37,432 bases of DNA. It comes from Enterococcus faecalis 13-SD-W-01. Its GTDB lineage: Bacteria; Bacillota; Bacilli; Lactobacillales; Enterococcaceae. Positions 26,458 through 35,132 of this stretch are shown here, piece by piece. The notes beneath the pieces were generated by a model. That model saw only the letters and a program-made list of their open reading frames with translations. It had not been told where the DNA came from and searched no databases. The position numbers were made by a program, and so were the translations under genes. Position 1 is the stretch's first letter, and every line of letters starts with the position of its first letter. The DNA is taken from the NCBI GenBank assembly GCA_000415185.1, contig KE351687.1, positions 1-37,432 on the forward strand, read 5' to 3'.

Positions 26458-27768
26458 ATGATTATGAAATGGCAAAAACTACTATCAAAAAAAAGTCAAA
26501 ATCTCTTTTTGCTGATCAATAAAATGAAAGATCTGACTTGGAAGAAAAAAGAGTTGGCGAATCAACTGGTAGTTGATGTCAAGACGGTGGATCGCTATCT
26601 CAAAAGGTTGAATCAAAGTGATTTGCCGATCCAAGTGATTCAAGGAAAAAAGACAATTCGGCTTTTTTATGATCTGGGCTATAATGAGCCGTATCTATTA
26701 TTTGACTTTTTGACCAAATCTTCTGCTTTTCGTTTATTAACAGATATTGTGTTAAAGAACAATTATCAAAAAAATTACAGTCGGTCGACCCAAGAGCGTC
26801 TGCGGATCTGGTTAGGAGAATATCATCTTTCTTTTTCTTATAAACAAAAGAAAATCTTTGGTTCGGACAGAAAAATGCGTTATTTGCTGTTTTGTTTTTT
26901 GAAAGATTTCCCCCATTACTTTGTTGATGGACAAGATCAGGCATTTTCAGAACTTTTTATCGACGTATTGAAGCGGAGAAACCAGCTCATCTCGGCAGAA
27001 GTGCTGGGCAGCAGAAATTTGATGTTTTACGAGACTTTTCCAGAACTGCTTTTTCGAGAAGAACTGACTTTGCCGAAACAAGTGAAAAATTATCTGTGCA
27101 TCTTACGGTTAAGCTGCAATATCATCACGGAAAAGAAATGGGAGCGTCTGGAGAAAACCAAAGAATATCAGCGTTTGCTGATTTTGACAGAAAAACTGGA
27201 TTCTTTTTTCTGGCTGACAAGTGATTATGAACATTCGAACAAAACCAAATTGACACGCGTCCTTTATCAAGAATGGCTGCGCTATGCGATCGGAATCCAA
27301 GATCGATTGTCGAAGGAAGAAATCGAAACTTATAAAAGAAAAATCGAAACGTACCCCAATGCAAAAGACAAATTGCTGCAGTTCCAGTTGGCGCTCCAGC
27401 AAGGAATATCGGCGCAGGATACAGATTGGGGTTGGCATCTGCTGAAAATGCTGCAAGAAAGAGGATACTTGCAAGTACAGCCGCCAGAACTGAAAATCGT
27501 GTTTTTCTTCCGTTTTGATTTCGAAGAAGCAAGACGTTTAGCAGCTTTGCTGGACAAAACACTCAGTCCCAGAAACCGCGTATCGATCCATGTATGTACA
27601 CGAACGAAACCGCCTTTGTATGCACATTTAGTCATTACTGATCACTTTAGTCCGCTGCACCAAAGAAAAGAACAGAAAACCTACTTTTATCATGCGGAAT
27701 TAGGGATCGATTATTTTCTTTCGGACATTGACCGCTGGCTCAGAAAAAGCGAGAATAAACATTTTTAG
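26458..27768 (+). CDS. Mga-like helix-turn-helix transcription regulator
   Basis: The 436-residue protein has an N-terminal Mga-type helix-turn-helix (about 15-60: LLINKMKDLTWKKKELANQL and VKTVDRYLKRLN). A long helical middle region follows, then a C-terminal alpha/beta segment (FFFRFDFEEARRLAALLDK onward) resembling the EIIB-like end of Mga/AtxA regulators. Such regulators control surface or metabolic genes. ATG 26458 or 26464 has no ribosome site. The nearest strong one is about 60 bases upstream, and the frame stays open to a TAA at 26386, so the start is uncertain. It is monocistronic. The Mga call is by motif resemblance. Confidence 0.65.
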   Translation: MIMKWQKLLSKKSQNLFLLINKMKDLTWKKKELANQLVVDVKTVDRYLKRLNQSDLPIQVIQGKKTIRLFYDLGYNEPYLLFDFLTKSSAFRLLTDIVLKNNYQKNYSRSTQERLRIWLGEYHLSFSYKQKKIFGSDRKMRYLLFCFLKDFPHYFVDGQDQAFSELFIDVLKRRNQLISAEVLGSRNLMFYETFPELLFREELTLPKQVKNYLCILRLSCNIITEKKWERLEKTKEYQRLLILTEKLDSFFWLTSDYEHSNKTKLTRVLYQEWLRYAIGIQDRLSKEEIETYKRKIETYPNAKDKLLQFQLALQQGISAQDTDWGWHLLKMLQERGYLQVQPPELKIVFFFRFDFEEARRLAALLDKTLSPRNRVSIHVCTRTKPPLYAHLVITDHFSPLHQRKEQKTYFYHAELGIDYFLSDIDRWLRKSENKHF

Positions 27769-27790
27769 CAAGCAACTTATCCTTTGTCTA

Positions 27791-27799
27791 TGCTATAAT
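27791..27799 (+). promoter_or_regulatory. Extended -10 promoter of the Phd-domain gene
   Basis: TGC-TATAAT (TATAAT at 27794-27799) lies 31 bases before the GTG start. The -35 is weak. Confidence 0.55.
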
Positions 27800-27830
27800 A
27801 TTCCTGATTAACAAAGGAGGAGTCAAGCCG

Positions 27831-28424
27831 GTGACTTTGAAGAAATTAGAAGTTCCTACATCTTCTATAACAGAAGTGAAAAAATCGCCGATGGATGTAT
27901 TTGCTCAAGCAAGAGAAGCAGAAACAGGCGTATATATCTTCAACCGCGAGAAAATCGCAGGTGTGATGCTGACCCAAGAGCAGTACGAGACATTGGTGCA
28001 GGAATTAGAGGATCTTAGAAAATCAAAAGCGAAGAAATCAAGCAGACCTGCTCCGGCGAAAGCAGCGCAGCCGAAAGAACAGACTGCTGCTTCTGCTGAA
28101 CCTGCTGAGCAAAAAGAAACAGCACCTGAAGCATTGAGCGGACTGGCACAAGCATTACAGCATACATTAGTGACTGGTGCATCTATCTCTGCAAAATTAT
28201 TAGATGAAAAAATGGTCGCACTAGGCTTTATTACGAAGAAAACAGGCTTTGGCGGCGTGACGGATATGCTTCACGAACTGACTGAAACAGGGAAAATCAA
28301 TTATCAGCTGCGCAAGAAACAGGATCAGCAGACGATTATTGCAGAAGTAATCGGAGAACAGGCAAGCCAATCACAGCTTTTCGATAAGATGATCGTTAAA
28401 AAAGTGTATCTGCATACACGCTAG
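27831..28424 (+). CDS. Phd/YefM-like domain fused to a second domain, no toxin partner
   Basis: Starting at GTG 27831 (AAAGGAGG 10 bases upstream), the 197-residue product begins with a Phd/YefM-type fold (about 10-60: SITEVKKSPMDVFAQAREAE and GVYIFNREKIAGVMLTQEQY). An Ala/Pro/Lys/Glu-rich linker (about 65-105) and a C-terminal helical domain (about 106-197) follow. Phd/YefM proteins are antitoxins and DNA-binding autorepressors of small toxin operons. Here no toxin-sized gene is adjacent: the next gene starts 278 bases away and is a membrane protein. A solitary DNA-binding protein is therefore plausible. The C-terminal domain is not recognised. Confidence 0.65.
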   Translation: MTLKKLEVPTSSITEVKKSPMDVFAQAREAETGVYIFNREKIAGVMLTQEQYETLVQELEDLRKSKAKKSSRPAPAKAAQPKEQTAASAEPAEQKETAPEALSGLAQALQHTLVTGASISAKLLDEKMVALGFITKKTGFGGVTDMLHELTETGKINYQLRKKQDQQTIIAEVIGEQASQSQLFDKMIVKKVYLHTR

Positions 28425-28467
28425 AAGCAAAAGAAACAGTTTTCAAACAATTTGTAAAAAAAACAGT

Positions 28468-28513
28468 AATCAGCGTTGTACAAGTGTATTTTTGATTTGT
28501 ACAGCGCTGATTT
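28468..28513 (+). terminator. Long hairpin after the Phd-domain gene
   Basis: A 16-bp stem (AATCAGCGTTGTACAA / TTGTACAGCGCTGATT, one G-U pair) surrounds a 13-base loop and is followed by TTCTT. The T run is weak, so termination is likely but not certain. Confidence 0.65.
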
Positions 28514-28701
28514 CTTAAAAAACAGTTGTTTTTCACCAAATTAACAGAAAAAAATCATAATTTATGAAAAAAATCCAGTTTAGTGATTGGAAATGAATAA
28601 AATCTCATGGGGTTTTTTTTGAAAAAAAAGATTTTATCCCTAATTTTTTCAGAAGGAAAATTGTATAGTATCTGTTAGGATGTGTTTTGGAGGGGAAGAA
28701 A

Positions 28702-29181
28702 ATGAGAAGTAAACTCGTGAATAGCCGTACTTATTTGCTTTTTTGGTTTATCCCTATCTTGCTCTTGCCTTTTACTTGGGTGAATGCAGTGGTGCAAGAT
28801 GCTGAAGTGTTAGGAACAATTCACGGAAATGGGCTTTTACTGGTACAAAATTTTCCAACGTTATCATTTTTTTATTTATTCATTAGTATTAGTTTACTTA
28901 TTCCGAACACTTTTATCCGCACGGACAATTGGAAGCTGCTATGTTTTTCTTGTATGCTGATCTATTTATCGATTTTGGCAATGCTTCCCCGAATCATTAT
29001 TGGACCGACAGGATTAAGCGAAAGCGGATTAAGAGATTCTTCAAATTATCTTTCTATGTATCTTATCACTATTCGACCGCCGTTTTATCTCGCGATTTTA
29101 GCGACGTTCTTCTCGGTAGTGCTGTACTTTATAGCAAATGTTAAATGTCAGGATCTTTCAATAGAAGGATCGAAAAATTAA
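28702..29181 (+). CDS. Four-helix membrane protein of unknown function
   Basis: From ATG 28702, with GGAGGGGA 6 bases upstream, the product has 159 residues. It contains four hydrophobic helices (about 12-30, 52-72, 84-100 and 130-150) and a short charged C-terminus. An extracellular loop contains GLSESGLRDSSNYL. I do not recognise a family. It is monocistronic between two hairpin terminators, and the upstream gap (28514-28686) is very AT-rich with a possible TATAGT. Confidence 0.55.
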   Translation: MRSKLVNSRTYLLFWFIPILLLPFTWVNAVVQDAEVLGTIHGNGLLLVQNFPTLSFFYLFISISLLIPNTFIRTDNWKLLCFSCMLIYLSILAMLPRIIIGPTGLSESGLRDSSNYLSMYLITIRPPFYLAILATFFSVVLYFIANVKCQDLSIEGSKN

Positions 29182-29217
29182 AAAAAAGCAGATCGTTCAT
29201 TCCACGGTCTGCTTTTT
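29181..29217. terminator. Bidirectional terminator between the membrane protein gene and ahpF
   Basis: AGCAGATC / GGTCTGCT pair with a T-G wobble around a loop. An A run lies upstream and a T run downstream, so it can serve both converging genes. Confidence 0.8.
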
Positions 29218-29233
29218 CTGTTGTAAGAAGAAA

Positions 29234-30766
29234 TCAATGGCGGATCAAGTAGTCAAATGCACCTAATGCAGCAGTAGCACCTGAGCCCATAGAAATAACG
29301 ATCTGTTTATACGCGCTGTCGGTACAATCGCCAGCAGCGAAGACACCGTCAAGAGAAGTGGCACCATGTTTGTCGACGATGATCTCGCCAGCTGTATTCC
29401 TGTCGACTGTGTCAGCTAACCATTCTGTGTTTGGAACCAGACCAATCAATACAAAGACGCCTTCAACTGTCAAAGCGTGTTCTGCTTTTGTTTCCCGATC
29501 GAGATAGGTCAATCCTTTGACTCGAGAATCACCGGTAATTGCTTTGGTTTGGACATTGGTCAATACCGTAACGTTTGGGAGAGAAGCCAAGCGCTCCTTC
29601 AAAATCGTATCAGCGCTAAGTTCAGGCATGAATTCTAAAACAGTGACATGTTTGACGATCCCAGCCAGATCAATCGCTGCTTCAATTCCAGAATTTCCGC
29701 CGCCGACCACAGCGATTTCTTTCCCTTCGAAAAGAGGTCCATCACAATGCGGGCAGTAAGCCACTCCTTTATTTTTGAATTCTTCTTCGCCAGGAACCCC
29801 AATCATTCGCCAACGTGCACCAGTTGCTAAAATCGCTGTTTTACTTTTCAGCAGCGTCCCATTTTCAAGAGTAATTTCAACAAATTCATTTTTTGTTAAC
29901 GAAGCTGCTCGCTGATATTTCAAAAGGTCAACGGAATATCTCTTGACATGTTCTTCGATGGCAGCAGCAAATCGCGGGCCTTCTGTGTTAGGGATACCGA
30001 TAATATTCTCGATCCCTAAAGTCTCGGTGATTTGTCCGCCAAATGATTCTGCGACAACGCCTGTTCGAATCCCTTTTCTCGCAGCATAAACGGCAGCACT
30101 TGCACCAGCTGGACCGCCGCCGATGATTAAGACATCATAAGGTTCTGTTTCCTCAGTGCGGGTTGGAGCAGAAGTAGGAGAGTCTTCCAAAAGTGTCAAA
30201 ATCTCTTCTAAAGAGGAACGACCGCTGGAGAAAAACACTCCATCTTGATAGACTGCTGGCACAGCTAAAATGTCTTTTGCTTCTGCTTCTTCTTTGAAAA
30301 AAGCACCATCGATCATCGTATGAGAGATTTTTGGATTCAAGACGCTCATGATATTCAGTGCCTGAACGATATCTGGACAATTATGGCAAGATAAGCTGAC
30401 ATATGTTTCGAAATGATGGGATTTTTCTAAAGCTGAAATTCTTTCGCGAACCGTTTCCTCGATTTTTGGCGGGCGGCCGCTCACTTGCAGCAAAGCTAAA
30501 ACGAACGAGGTGAATTCATGACCAAGGGGGATACCGGCAAAAGTGATCCGAGATTCTTCACCTGTTTTTGCTATTGAGAAACTAGGTGTTCTTTCAAGGG
30601 GAGCTTCTTCAATAGTGATCTGTTCTGTTAAACTGCTGACTTCTTCGATAAAGGCTTGCAGTTTTTGGCCATTTTCTGTTTGATCAGTGCTGACAGTCAA
30701 TGTAAGAGGCGCTTCTAACATGTTGAGGTATTGTTTCAGCTGTTCTTTGATTTCATTATCTAACAT
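29234..30766 (-). CDS. ahpF: Alkyl hydroperoxide reductase subunit F
   Basis: The 510-residue NADH:peroxiredoxin oxidoreductase keeps AhpC reduced in the cytosol. Two N-terminal thioredoxin folds carry the disulfide SCHNC (C127, C130). An FAD-binding fold follows (LIIGGGPAGASAA near 214). The thioredoxin-reductase-like centre is CPHC (C338, C341), with an NAD-binding GGGNSG next. The C-terminal GVFAAGDCTDSAYKQI is the family FAD clamp. It starts 12 bases after ahpC on the same strand, with AAGGAG as ribosome site. The operon is ahpC-ahpF. Confidence 0.95.
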   Translation of the reverse strand: MLDNEIKEQLKQYLNMLEAPLTLTVSTDQTENGQKLQAFIEEVSSLTEQITIEEAPLERTPSFSIAKTGEESRITFAGIPLGHEFTSFVLALLQVSGRPPKIEETVRERISALEKSHHFETYVSLSCHNCPDIVQALNIMSVLNPKISHTMIDGAFFKEEAEAKDILAVPAVYQDGVFFSSGRSSLEEILTLLEDSPTSAPTRTEETEPYDVLIIGGGPAGASAAVYAARKGIRTGVVAESFGGQITETLGIENIIGIPNTEGPRFAAAIEEHVKRYSVDLLKYQRAASLTKNEFVEITLENGTLLKSKTAILATGARWRMIGVPGEEEFKNKGVAYCPHCDGPLFEGKEIAVVGGGNSGIEAAIDLAGIVKHVTVLEFMPELSADTILKERLASLPNVTVLTNVQTKAITGDSRVKGLTYLDRETKAEHALTVEGVFVLIGLVPNTEWLADTVDRNTAGEIIVDKHGATSLDGVFAAGDCTDSAYKQIVISMGSGATAALGAFDYLIRH

Positions 30767-30778
30767 TGTATCCGCTCC

Positions 30779-31342
30779 TTAAATTTTGCCTACAAGATCA
30801 AGACTTGGTTTCAATGTTTCGCTTCCTTCTTTCCATTTGGCAGGGCACACTTCTCCTGGATGACTGCGGACATATTGGCCAGCTTTGATCTTGTCGACTA
30901 GAATACTTGCGTCTCGTCCGATACCATCGGCGTTGATTTCTGCACTTTGGACAATACCATCTGGATCAATGATGAATGTTCCTCTTTGCGACAATCCTTC
31001 TTCTTCATCTAAGACATCGAATAAACGAGAGATTTTTTGACTAGGATCGCCAATCATCATGTATTCGATTTTGCTGATTGCATCTGAATGGTCATGCCAA
31101 GCTTTATGCGTGTAATGAGTATCTGTTGAAACAGAGTAGACTTCAACGCCTAATTTTTGCAATTCAGGATATTGTTCTTGTAAATCTTCTAATTCAGTGG
31201 GGCAGACAAAAGAAAAATCCGCGGGGTAAAAGCAGACAATGCTCCAGTGGCCCTTTAGATCTTCAGAAGAGACTTCCGTAAATTCACCTTTATAAAAAGC
31301 GTTTGCACGAAATTCTCCAATTTCTTTACCAATCAATGACAT
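30779..31342 (-). CDS. ahpC: Alkyl hydroperoxide reductase subunit C (2-Cys peroxiredoxin)
   Basis: The 187-residue 2-Cys peroxiredoxin reduces H2O2, organic peroxides and peroxynitrite. The peroxidatic cysteine is C47 in [11 protein letters not shown] and the resolving one is C166 in [10 protein letters not shown]. Size and motifs are canonical. AGGAGGAAG precedes the ATG. It is first in ahpC-ahpF, with a promoter and a palindrome upstream. Confidence 0.96.
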   Translation of the reverse strand: MSLIGKEIGEFRANAFYKGEFTEVSSEDLKGHWSIVCFYPADFSFVCPTELEDLQEQYPELQKLGVEVYSVSTDTHYTHKAWHDHSDAISKIEYMMIGDPSQKISRLFDVLDEEEGLSQRGTFIIDPDGIVQSAEINADGIGRDASILVDKIKAGQYVRSHPGEVCPAKWKEGSETLKPSLDLVGKI

Positions 31343-31365
31343 TCTTTCTTCCTCCTAGATTAGAA

Positions 31366-31422
31366 TTATTTCGTAATAAAAATCACTACTAAAATTTTCT
31401 CGTTTCTAAGAAAAAAAGTCAA
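31366..31422 (-). promoter_or_regulatory. ahpC promoter region with downstream palindrome
   Basis: On the minus strand TTGACT (31422-31417), 17 bases, then GAAAAT (31399-31394) suits a promoter. Between it and ahpC lies TTATT-TCGT-AATAA (31366-31379). This could bind a redox regulator, but it does not fit the PerR box TTATAATnATTATAA well. Confidence 0.45.
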
Positions 31423-31497
31423 CGATTTTCGTCATTTATGCTTATTTTTTTCGGTTTTTTTGACAAAACAGCGGTTTTTATTTCTTTTTAAAGCGGT

Positions 31498-31557
31498 TTT
31501 ACAAAAAATTTACATAAATTAACTAGATATTTACAGCATTCATACGGACTGTTTACA
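31498..31557 (+). promoter_or_regulatory. Phased Pho-box array upstream of pstS
   Basis: TTTACA occurs at 31498, 31509, 31530 and 31552, with TTAACT at 31519 and a weaker TTCATA at 31539. Most repeats are 10 or 11 bases apart, one helical turn, which is how PhoP direct repeats (TTAACA/TTTACA) are arranged in Gram-positives. A TACACT -10 (31567-31572) lies downstream. Activation by the PhoP encoded nearby is likely. Confidence 0.75.
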
Positions 31558-31601
31558 GGGGACTGGTACACTGAACTTGTCAGTAAGAAAGGAGACGGAA
31601 A

Positions 31602-32489
31602 ATGAAAAAGTGGTTAATTTCTTTAGGAGTTGTAGGAACGTTACTTGCCCTTGCTGGGTGCGGTGGACAAGGAGGATCATCTTCTTCAGGTTCTTCAACA
31701 AATGATGAAGTAAAAATCGTTGCAGTAGGCTCAACTGCCTTGCAGCCGCTCGTTGATGCAGCGCAAGAAAGTTTTGTTCAAAATAATCCTAATTATACTA
31801 TTTCAGTACAAGGAGGAGGCAGTGGGACAGGACTAAGCCAAGTGTCAGATGGTTCTGTAACGATCGGAAATTCAGATATTTTTGCGGAAGACCGAGATGG
31901 AATCGATGCAGATGCGCTCGTGGATCATCGTGTTGCAGTTGTCGGTATGGCACCAGTAATCAATAAAGATATTGGCGTAGAAAACATCACACATCAGCAA
32001 TTGATCGATATCTTTACAGGAAAAATCACTAATTGGAACGAAGTAGGCGGCGCAGACCAAGAAATCAACGTAATCAACCGTGCGAACGGAAGCGGTACAC
32101 GAGCAACGTTTGAAAAATGGGCATTGAATGACGAAGAACCAATCCAGACACAAGAACAGGATTCTTCTGGTGCAGTTCGCCAAATCGTCAGTCAAACACC
32201 AGGTGCTATCAGCTACTTAGCCTTTTCTTACTTGGATGATTCTATTCAAGCATTGTCGATCGATGACGTGGAACCTAAAAAAGAGAATGTGATCGATAAT
32301 AGTTGGAAAATCTGGGCATATGAGCATATGTATACAAAAGGAACGCCAGATCCAGAAGTCCAAAAATTCTTAGATTACATGTTGGAAGATGAAGTGCAAA
32401 ATGGACCAGTTGTTGAACTTGGTTATCTCCCAATCACAGATATGACAGTAGAGCGTGACGTAAATGGAAACGTAACGCCAAAAGAATAA
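31602..32489 (+). CDS. pstS: Phosphate ABC transporter substrate-binding lipoprotein
   Basis: The 295-residue PstS captures phosphate outside the membrane for the Pst importer. A lipoprotein signal ends LALAGC, with C20 as lipidated residue. A Ser/Gly linker and the phosphate-binding fold follow, with AVGSTALQPL, GGGSGTGLSQV and NRANGSGTRATFEKW as anion-binding loops. A strong ribosome site AAAGGAG lies upstream, and a phased Pho-box array precedes that. No pstC, pstA or pstB follows, so its transporter partners are elsewhere. It converges on phoR. Confidence 0.95.
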   Translation: MKKWLISLGVVGTLLALAGCGGQGGSSSSGSSTNDEVKIVAVGSTALQPLVDAAQESFVQNNPNYTISVQGGGSGTGLSQVSDGSVTIGNSDIFAEDRDGIDADALVDHRVAVVGMAPVINKDIGVENITHQQLIDIFTGKITNWNEVGGADQEINVINRANGSGTRATFEKWALNDEEPIQTQEQDSSGAVRQIVSQTPGAISYLAFSYLDDSIQALSIDDVEPKKENVIDNSWKIWAYEHMYTKGTPDPEVQKFLDYMLEDEVQNGPVVELGYLPITDMTVERDVNGNVTPKE

Positions 32490-32508
32490 TTTTATAAAAT
32501 AAATACAA

Positions 32509-32545
32509 AAACCGCGCCGAAGTTGAATTTCGGCGCGGTTTCTTT
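32509..32545. terminator. Strong bidirectional terminator between pstS and phoR
   Basis: A 13-bp GC-rich perfect stem (AAACCGCGCCGAA / TTCGGCGCGGTTT) has A-rich flanks on one side and T-rich flanks on the other. It can end both convergent operons. Confidence 0.9.
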
Positions 32546-32561
32546 GTGTTTTTTTCTTTCA

Positions 32562-34307
32562 TCAGCTGGTTGGTTCTTGTTTAGGCAATGTGACTTCAAA
32601 GGTTGAACCCACTTGCGGATGGCTGGTCACTTGGATCGTGCCGCCCAGCCGAGTGACATACTCTTTGACGATGGCTAAACCAAGTCCTGTTCCGCCAGAA
32701 TGACGGCTTCGTGCTTTGTCTACCCGATAAAAACGTTCGAAAATCCGTTCTTGGTCTTCTTGGTCGATCCCCATACCGAAATCTTGGACAGAAAACTGTA
32801 ATGTTTCTCCTGCAAAATAACGAATGATGATCTTGCTGTTTTCTTTCGAATATTGGATCGCATTTTCTACTAGGTTTTTGATGATTGGATATAACAGTTC
32901 AAGCTGGATCGTAAAAGTACTGTTTGGTGTGCCAGAAAGCTGGATATCCAAATGTTTTTCGTCGATTGCTGGTTGATAGCTTTGAATGATTTGCTGGAAC
33001 AATACTTCTAGTGAAAGGGTACGTAGTTCATATGAAGTTTCGCCATTTCTAGATAACTGGATGATTTCTAAAATAAGATCGTTTAATCGAGCGGCGTCTT
33101 TCTGCATGATTTTCAAGAAAGCAGTCAAGGTCTCAGGATCATCTTTTGCACCATCCAGCAAGGTTTCCGTAAAGCCCATCAGTGAAGTGACAGGTGTTTT
33201 TAATTCGTGGGAGACATTTCCAACAAAGTCTTTTTGCAGTTTTTCCAGCTGTCTGACTTTTGTGAGGTCATAGGCGATTCCCATGATTTGTCCTGTTTCA
33301 TCTGGCTGCTTGAAATAACGAAGACTTAAATCAAGCGTTTGCTGGTTGCTGAAGGTGATTTCCTGCTGCTGGATCGGCGCTTCCGGCGTTACTTGGTGGA
33401 TCAATTGGATCACTTTCGGTTCTTGGATGACTTCGGTATAGTTTTGTCCGGGCACGAAATGATCTACACCAAGATGAAGCTGCATTTTAGGATTCAGCAA
33501 AAGAAGATGCTCTTCGTAGTCGATCAGAAAGATACCGATCATCAATTCATTCAGAAAAGTGAAAAATTGTTCTTCGGTCGTGGTATAGGCACGATAGGTC
33601 TCGCTTGTTTGTTCGCTTAATGCGTTGATTGTTTGGTATAATTCTTCCCATTGATCAGAGGTTTGCATGATAACTTCTGTTCGCTGAGGGTTGGCAACCA
33701 TTTTTTTCAAGACCGGCAGAATCGTTCGGATCGGCTGGTTTTTTTGGCGGACAAGATAATAGATCACGCAGAACATGAAAAAGAAGACAAAAAGAAAAAT
33801 CCCGAAAATCCAGCGGCGGAAAGAGTCCGTTCGCGGCAAAAAGTTGCTTGTGGCTTCTGCGATCCGCAATACACCGACTAGCTTCTCTTTTTGTTTAAGA
33901 GGCAATGCGACATAAAGCAGTTCTTTATGCAAAGTATCGCTGACCCGAAGAGAGCTGCCTTGTCTGCTTCCGTTCATTACAGTTTGGATCTCTGGCCGTG
34001 AGTAACGGGTGCCTTTCAAAGAAGGATTGCTGGTATCAAATAAGATCTTACCTTCAGGGTCAAGTAAAGTCAGCCGTTCAGAAGAATCATTGATAAAGCT
34101 TTCTAATAACTCATGATCTTCTTTTGAGTTCAAATGATCTAAATCCAGATGCTGACTCAGCAACTGGACTTTTTTTGATAAATATTCTTCTTGCTGACTG
34201 ATGATCTGCTGTTTGAAATAATTAGCAATGATTTGCCAGCAGCCAAAAAACAGACCGACCAGAAGGAGAAGCAAGATGATCGTTTCAGAAGATTTCTTCC
34301 AACTCAT
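32562..34307 (-). CDS. phoR: PhoR-type sensor histidine kinase (PnpS)
   Basis: The 581-residue kinase spans the membrane twice (about 10-30 and 165-190), with an extracytoplasmic sensor between. A PAS-like domain (about 250-345) is followed by the HisKA domain with H367 in NVSHELKTPVTS. The HATPase N box is NLVENAIQYS, with G1 DFGMGI and G2 GGTGLGLAIV. It phosphorylates PhoP when phosphate is scarce. The ATG overlaps the phoP stop by 4 bases. The convergent pstS with a Pho-box array supports the PhoR reading over a WalK paralogue, and no HAMP is obvious. Confidence 0.88.
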   Translation of the reverse strand: MSWKKSSETIILLLLLVGLFFGCWQIIANYFKQQIISQQEEYLSKKVQLLSQHLDLDHLNSKEDHELLESFINDSSERLTLLDPEGKILFDTSNPSLKGTRYSRPEIQTVMNGSRQGSSLRVSDTLHKELLYVALPLKQKEKLVGVLRIAEATSNFLPRTDSFRRWIFGIFLFVFFFMFCVIYYLVRQKNQPIRTILPVLKKMVANPQRTEVIMQTSDQWEELYQTINALSEQTSETYRAYTTTEEQFFTFLNELMIGIFLIDYEEHLLLLNPKMQLHLGVDHFVPGQNYTEVIQEPKVIQLIHQVTPEAPIQQQEITFSNQQTLDLSLRYFKQPDETGQIMGIAYDLTKVRQLEKLQKDFVGNVSHELKTPVTSLMGFTETLLDGAKDDPETLTAFLKIMQKDAARLNDLILEIIQLSRNGETSYELRTLSLEVLFQQIIQSYQPAIDEKHLDIQLSGTPNSTFTIQLELLYPIIKNLVENAIQYSKENSKIIIRYFAGETLQFSVQDFGMGIDQEDQERIFERFYRVDKARSRHSGGTGLGLAIVKEYVTRLGGTIQVTSHPQVGSTFEVTLPKQEPTS

Positions 34308-35005
34308 AGGGCAGGTTCCTGAAATTTATAACCGAATCCTCTAACGGTCACCAAGTATTTTGGATGTTTGGGGTCACGTTCGATTTTTTCCCGCAAATGG
34401 CTGACATGGACATCAACGATTCGGCTTTGTCCAGCGAAATCAAAATTCCAAATCCGTTCCAGCAATGTGTCTCGGTCGATTACACGATCTTTTCGTTTCA
34501 TAAAATAAACAAGAAGTTCAAATTCTTTAGGGGTCAAATCGATCAGCTGGTCAGAGACTCTGACTTGGTAATTCGTTAAATCAGCAGTGATTTTTCCGAC
34601 TGTCAAATATTCGGGTTCTGGTTCTGCTTTCTCTTTTCGGGGTTCGATTCGGCGGAAGATTGCTTTCATACGTGCCAATACTTCTCGCGGACTAAAAGGT
34701 TTCGTCAAATAGTCATCTGCTCCGATTTCCAAACCTAAAATCCGATCAATCTGATCGTCTTTTGCTGTGAGCATCAAAATCGGTGTGTCGATTTTTTCTT
34801 GTCGGAGGCGCTGGGTGATCGCCATGCCGTCTATACCAGGGAGCATAACATCTAAAATAATAAAATCAAATGGATGATCCAGTGCGAGGCTAAGGCCTTC
34901 TTGACCATCTGCCGCACTCGTTACCTGATATCCTTCTTTTTCAAGGTTGAAAGTCAGCAGTGTAACGATCGAAGGTTCATCATCAACGACTAGGATTTTT
35001 TTCAT
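34304..35005 (-). CDS. phoP: PhoP-type response regulator (PnpR)
   Basis: This OmpR-family regulator has 233 residues. The receiver domain has acidic D8-D9, phosphoacceptor D52 in ILDVMLPG and the Lys of MLTAKDD. The C-terminal winged helix contains DLTPKEFELLVYFMKRKDRV and ends VRGFGYKF. AAAGGAG precedes the ATG. It is first in phoP-phoR and probably activates pstS through the Pho boxes at 31498-31557. Confidence 0.92.
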   Translation of the reverse strand: MKKILVVDDEPSIVTLLTFNLEKEGYQVTSAADGQEGLSLALDHPFDFIILDVMLPGIDGMAITQRLRQEKIDTPILMLTAKDDQIDRILGLEIGADDYLTKPFSPREVLARMKAIFRRIEPRKEKAEPEPEYLTVGKITADLTNYQVRVSDQLIDLTPKEFELLVYFMKRKDRVIDRDTLLERIWNFDFAGQSRIVDVHVSHLREKIERDPKHPKYLVTVRGFGYKFQEPAL

Positions 35006-35038
35006 AAGTTCTCCTTTGAATAGTTGGATTCTTTCTCT

Positions 35039-35047
35039 ATTTTAGCA
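35039..35047 (-). promoter_or_regulatory. Extended -10 promoter of phoP
   Basis: On the minus strand TGC-TAAAAT (TAAAAT at 35044-35039) lies about 34 bases before the phoP start. It is back-to-back with the promoter of the DUF523 gene. Confidence 0.4.
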
Positions 35048-35086
35048 TAGAATGCGCGTTAAGGACTATTTTGTCAGCAAAATAAA

Positions 35087-35095
35087 TGATATAAT
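35087..35095 (+). promoter_or_regulatory. Extended -10 promoter of the DUF523 gene
   Basis: TGA-TATAAT (TATAAT at 35090-35095) lies 37 bases upstream of the start codon. Confidence 0.5.
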
Positions 35096-35132
35096 GGACA
35101 CGCACTTTTGTTGGAAAGAAAGGAAGGACAAG

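Noticed and set aside
27831-29181. Toxin-antitoxin pair made of the Phd-domain protein and the next membrane protein
   Set aside because: A long hairpin and a 278-base gap separate them, the second is a 159-residue four-helix protein unlike Phd-linked toxins, and it has its own ribosome site.
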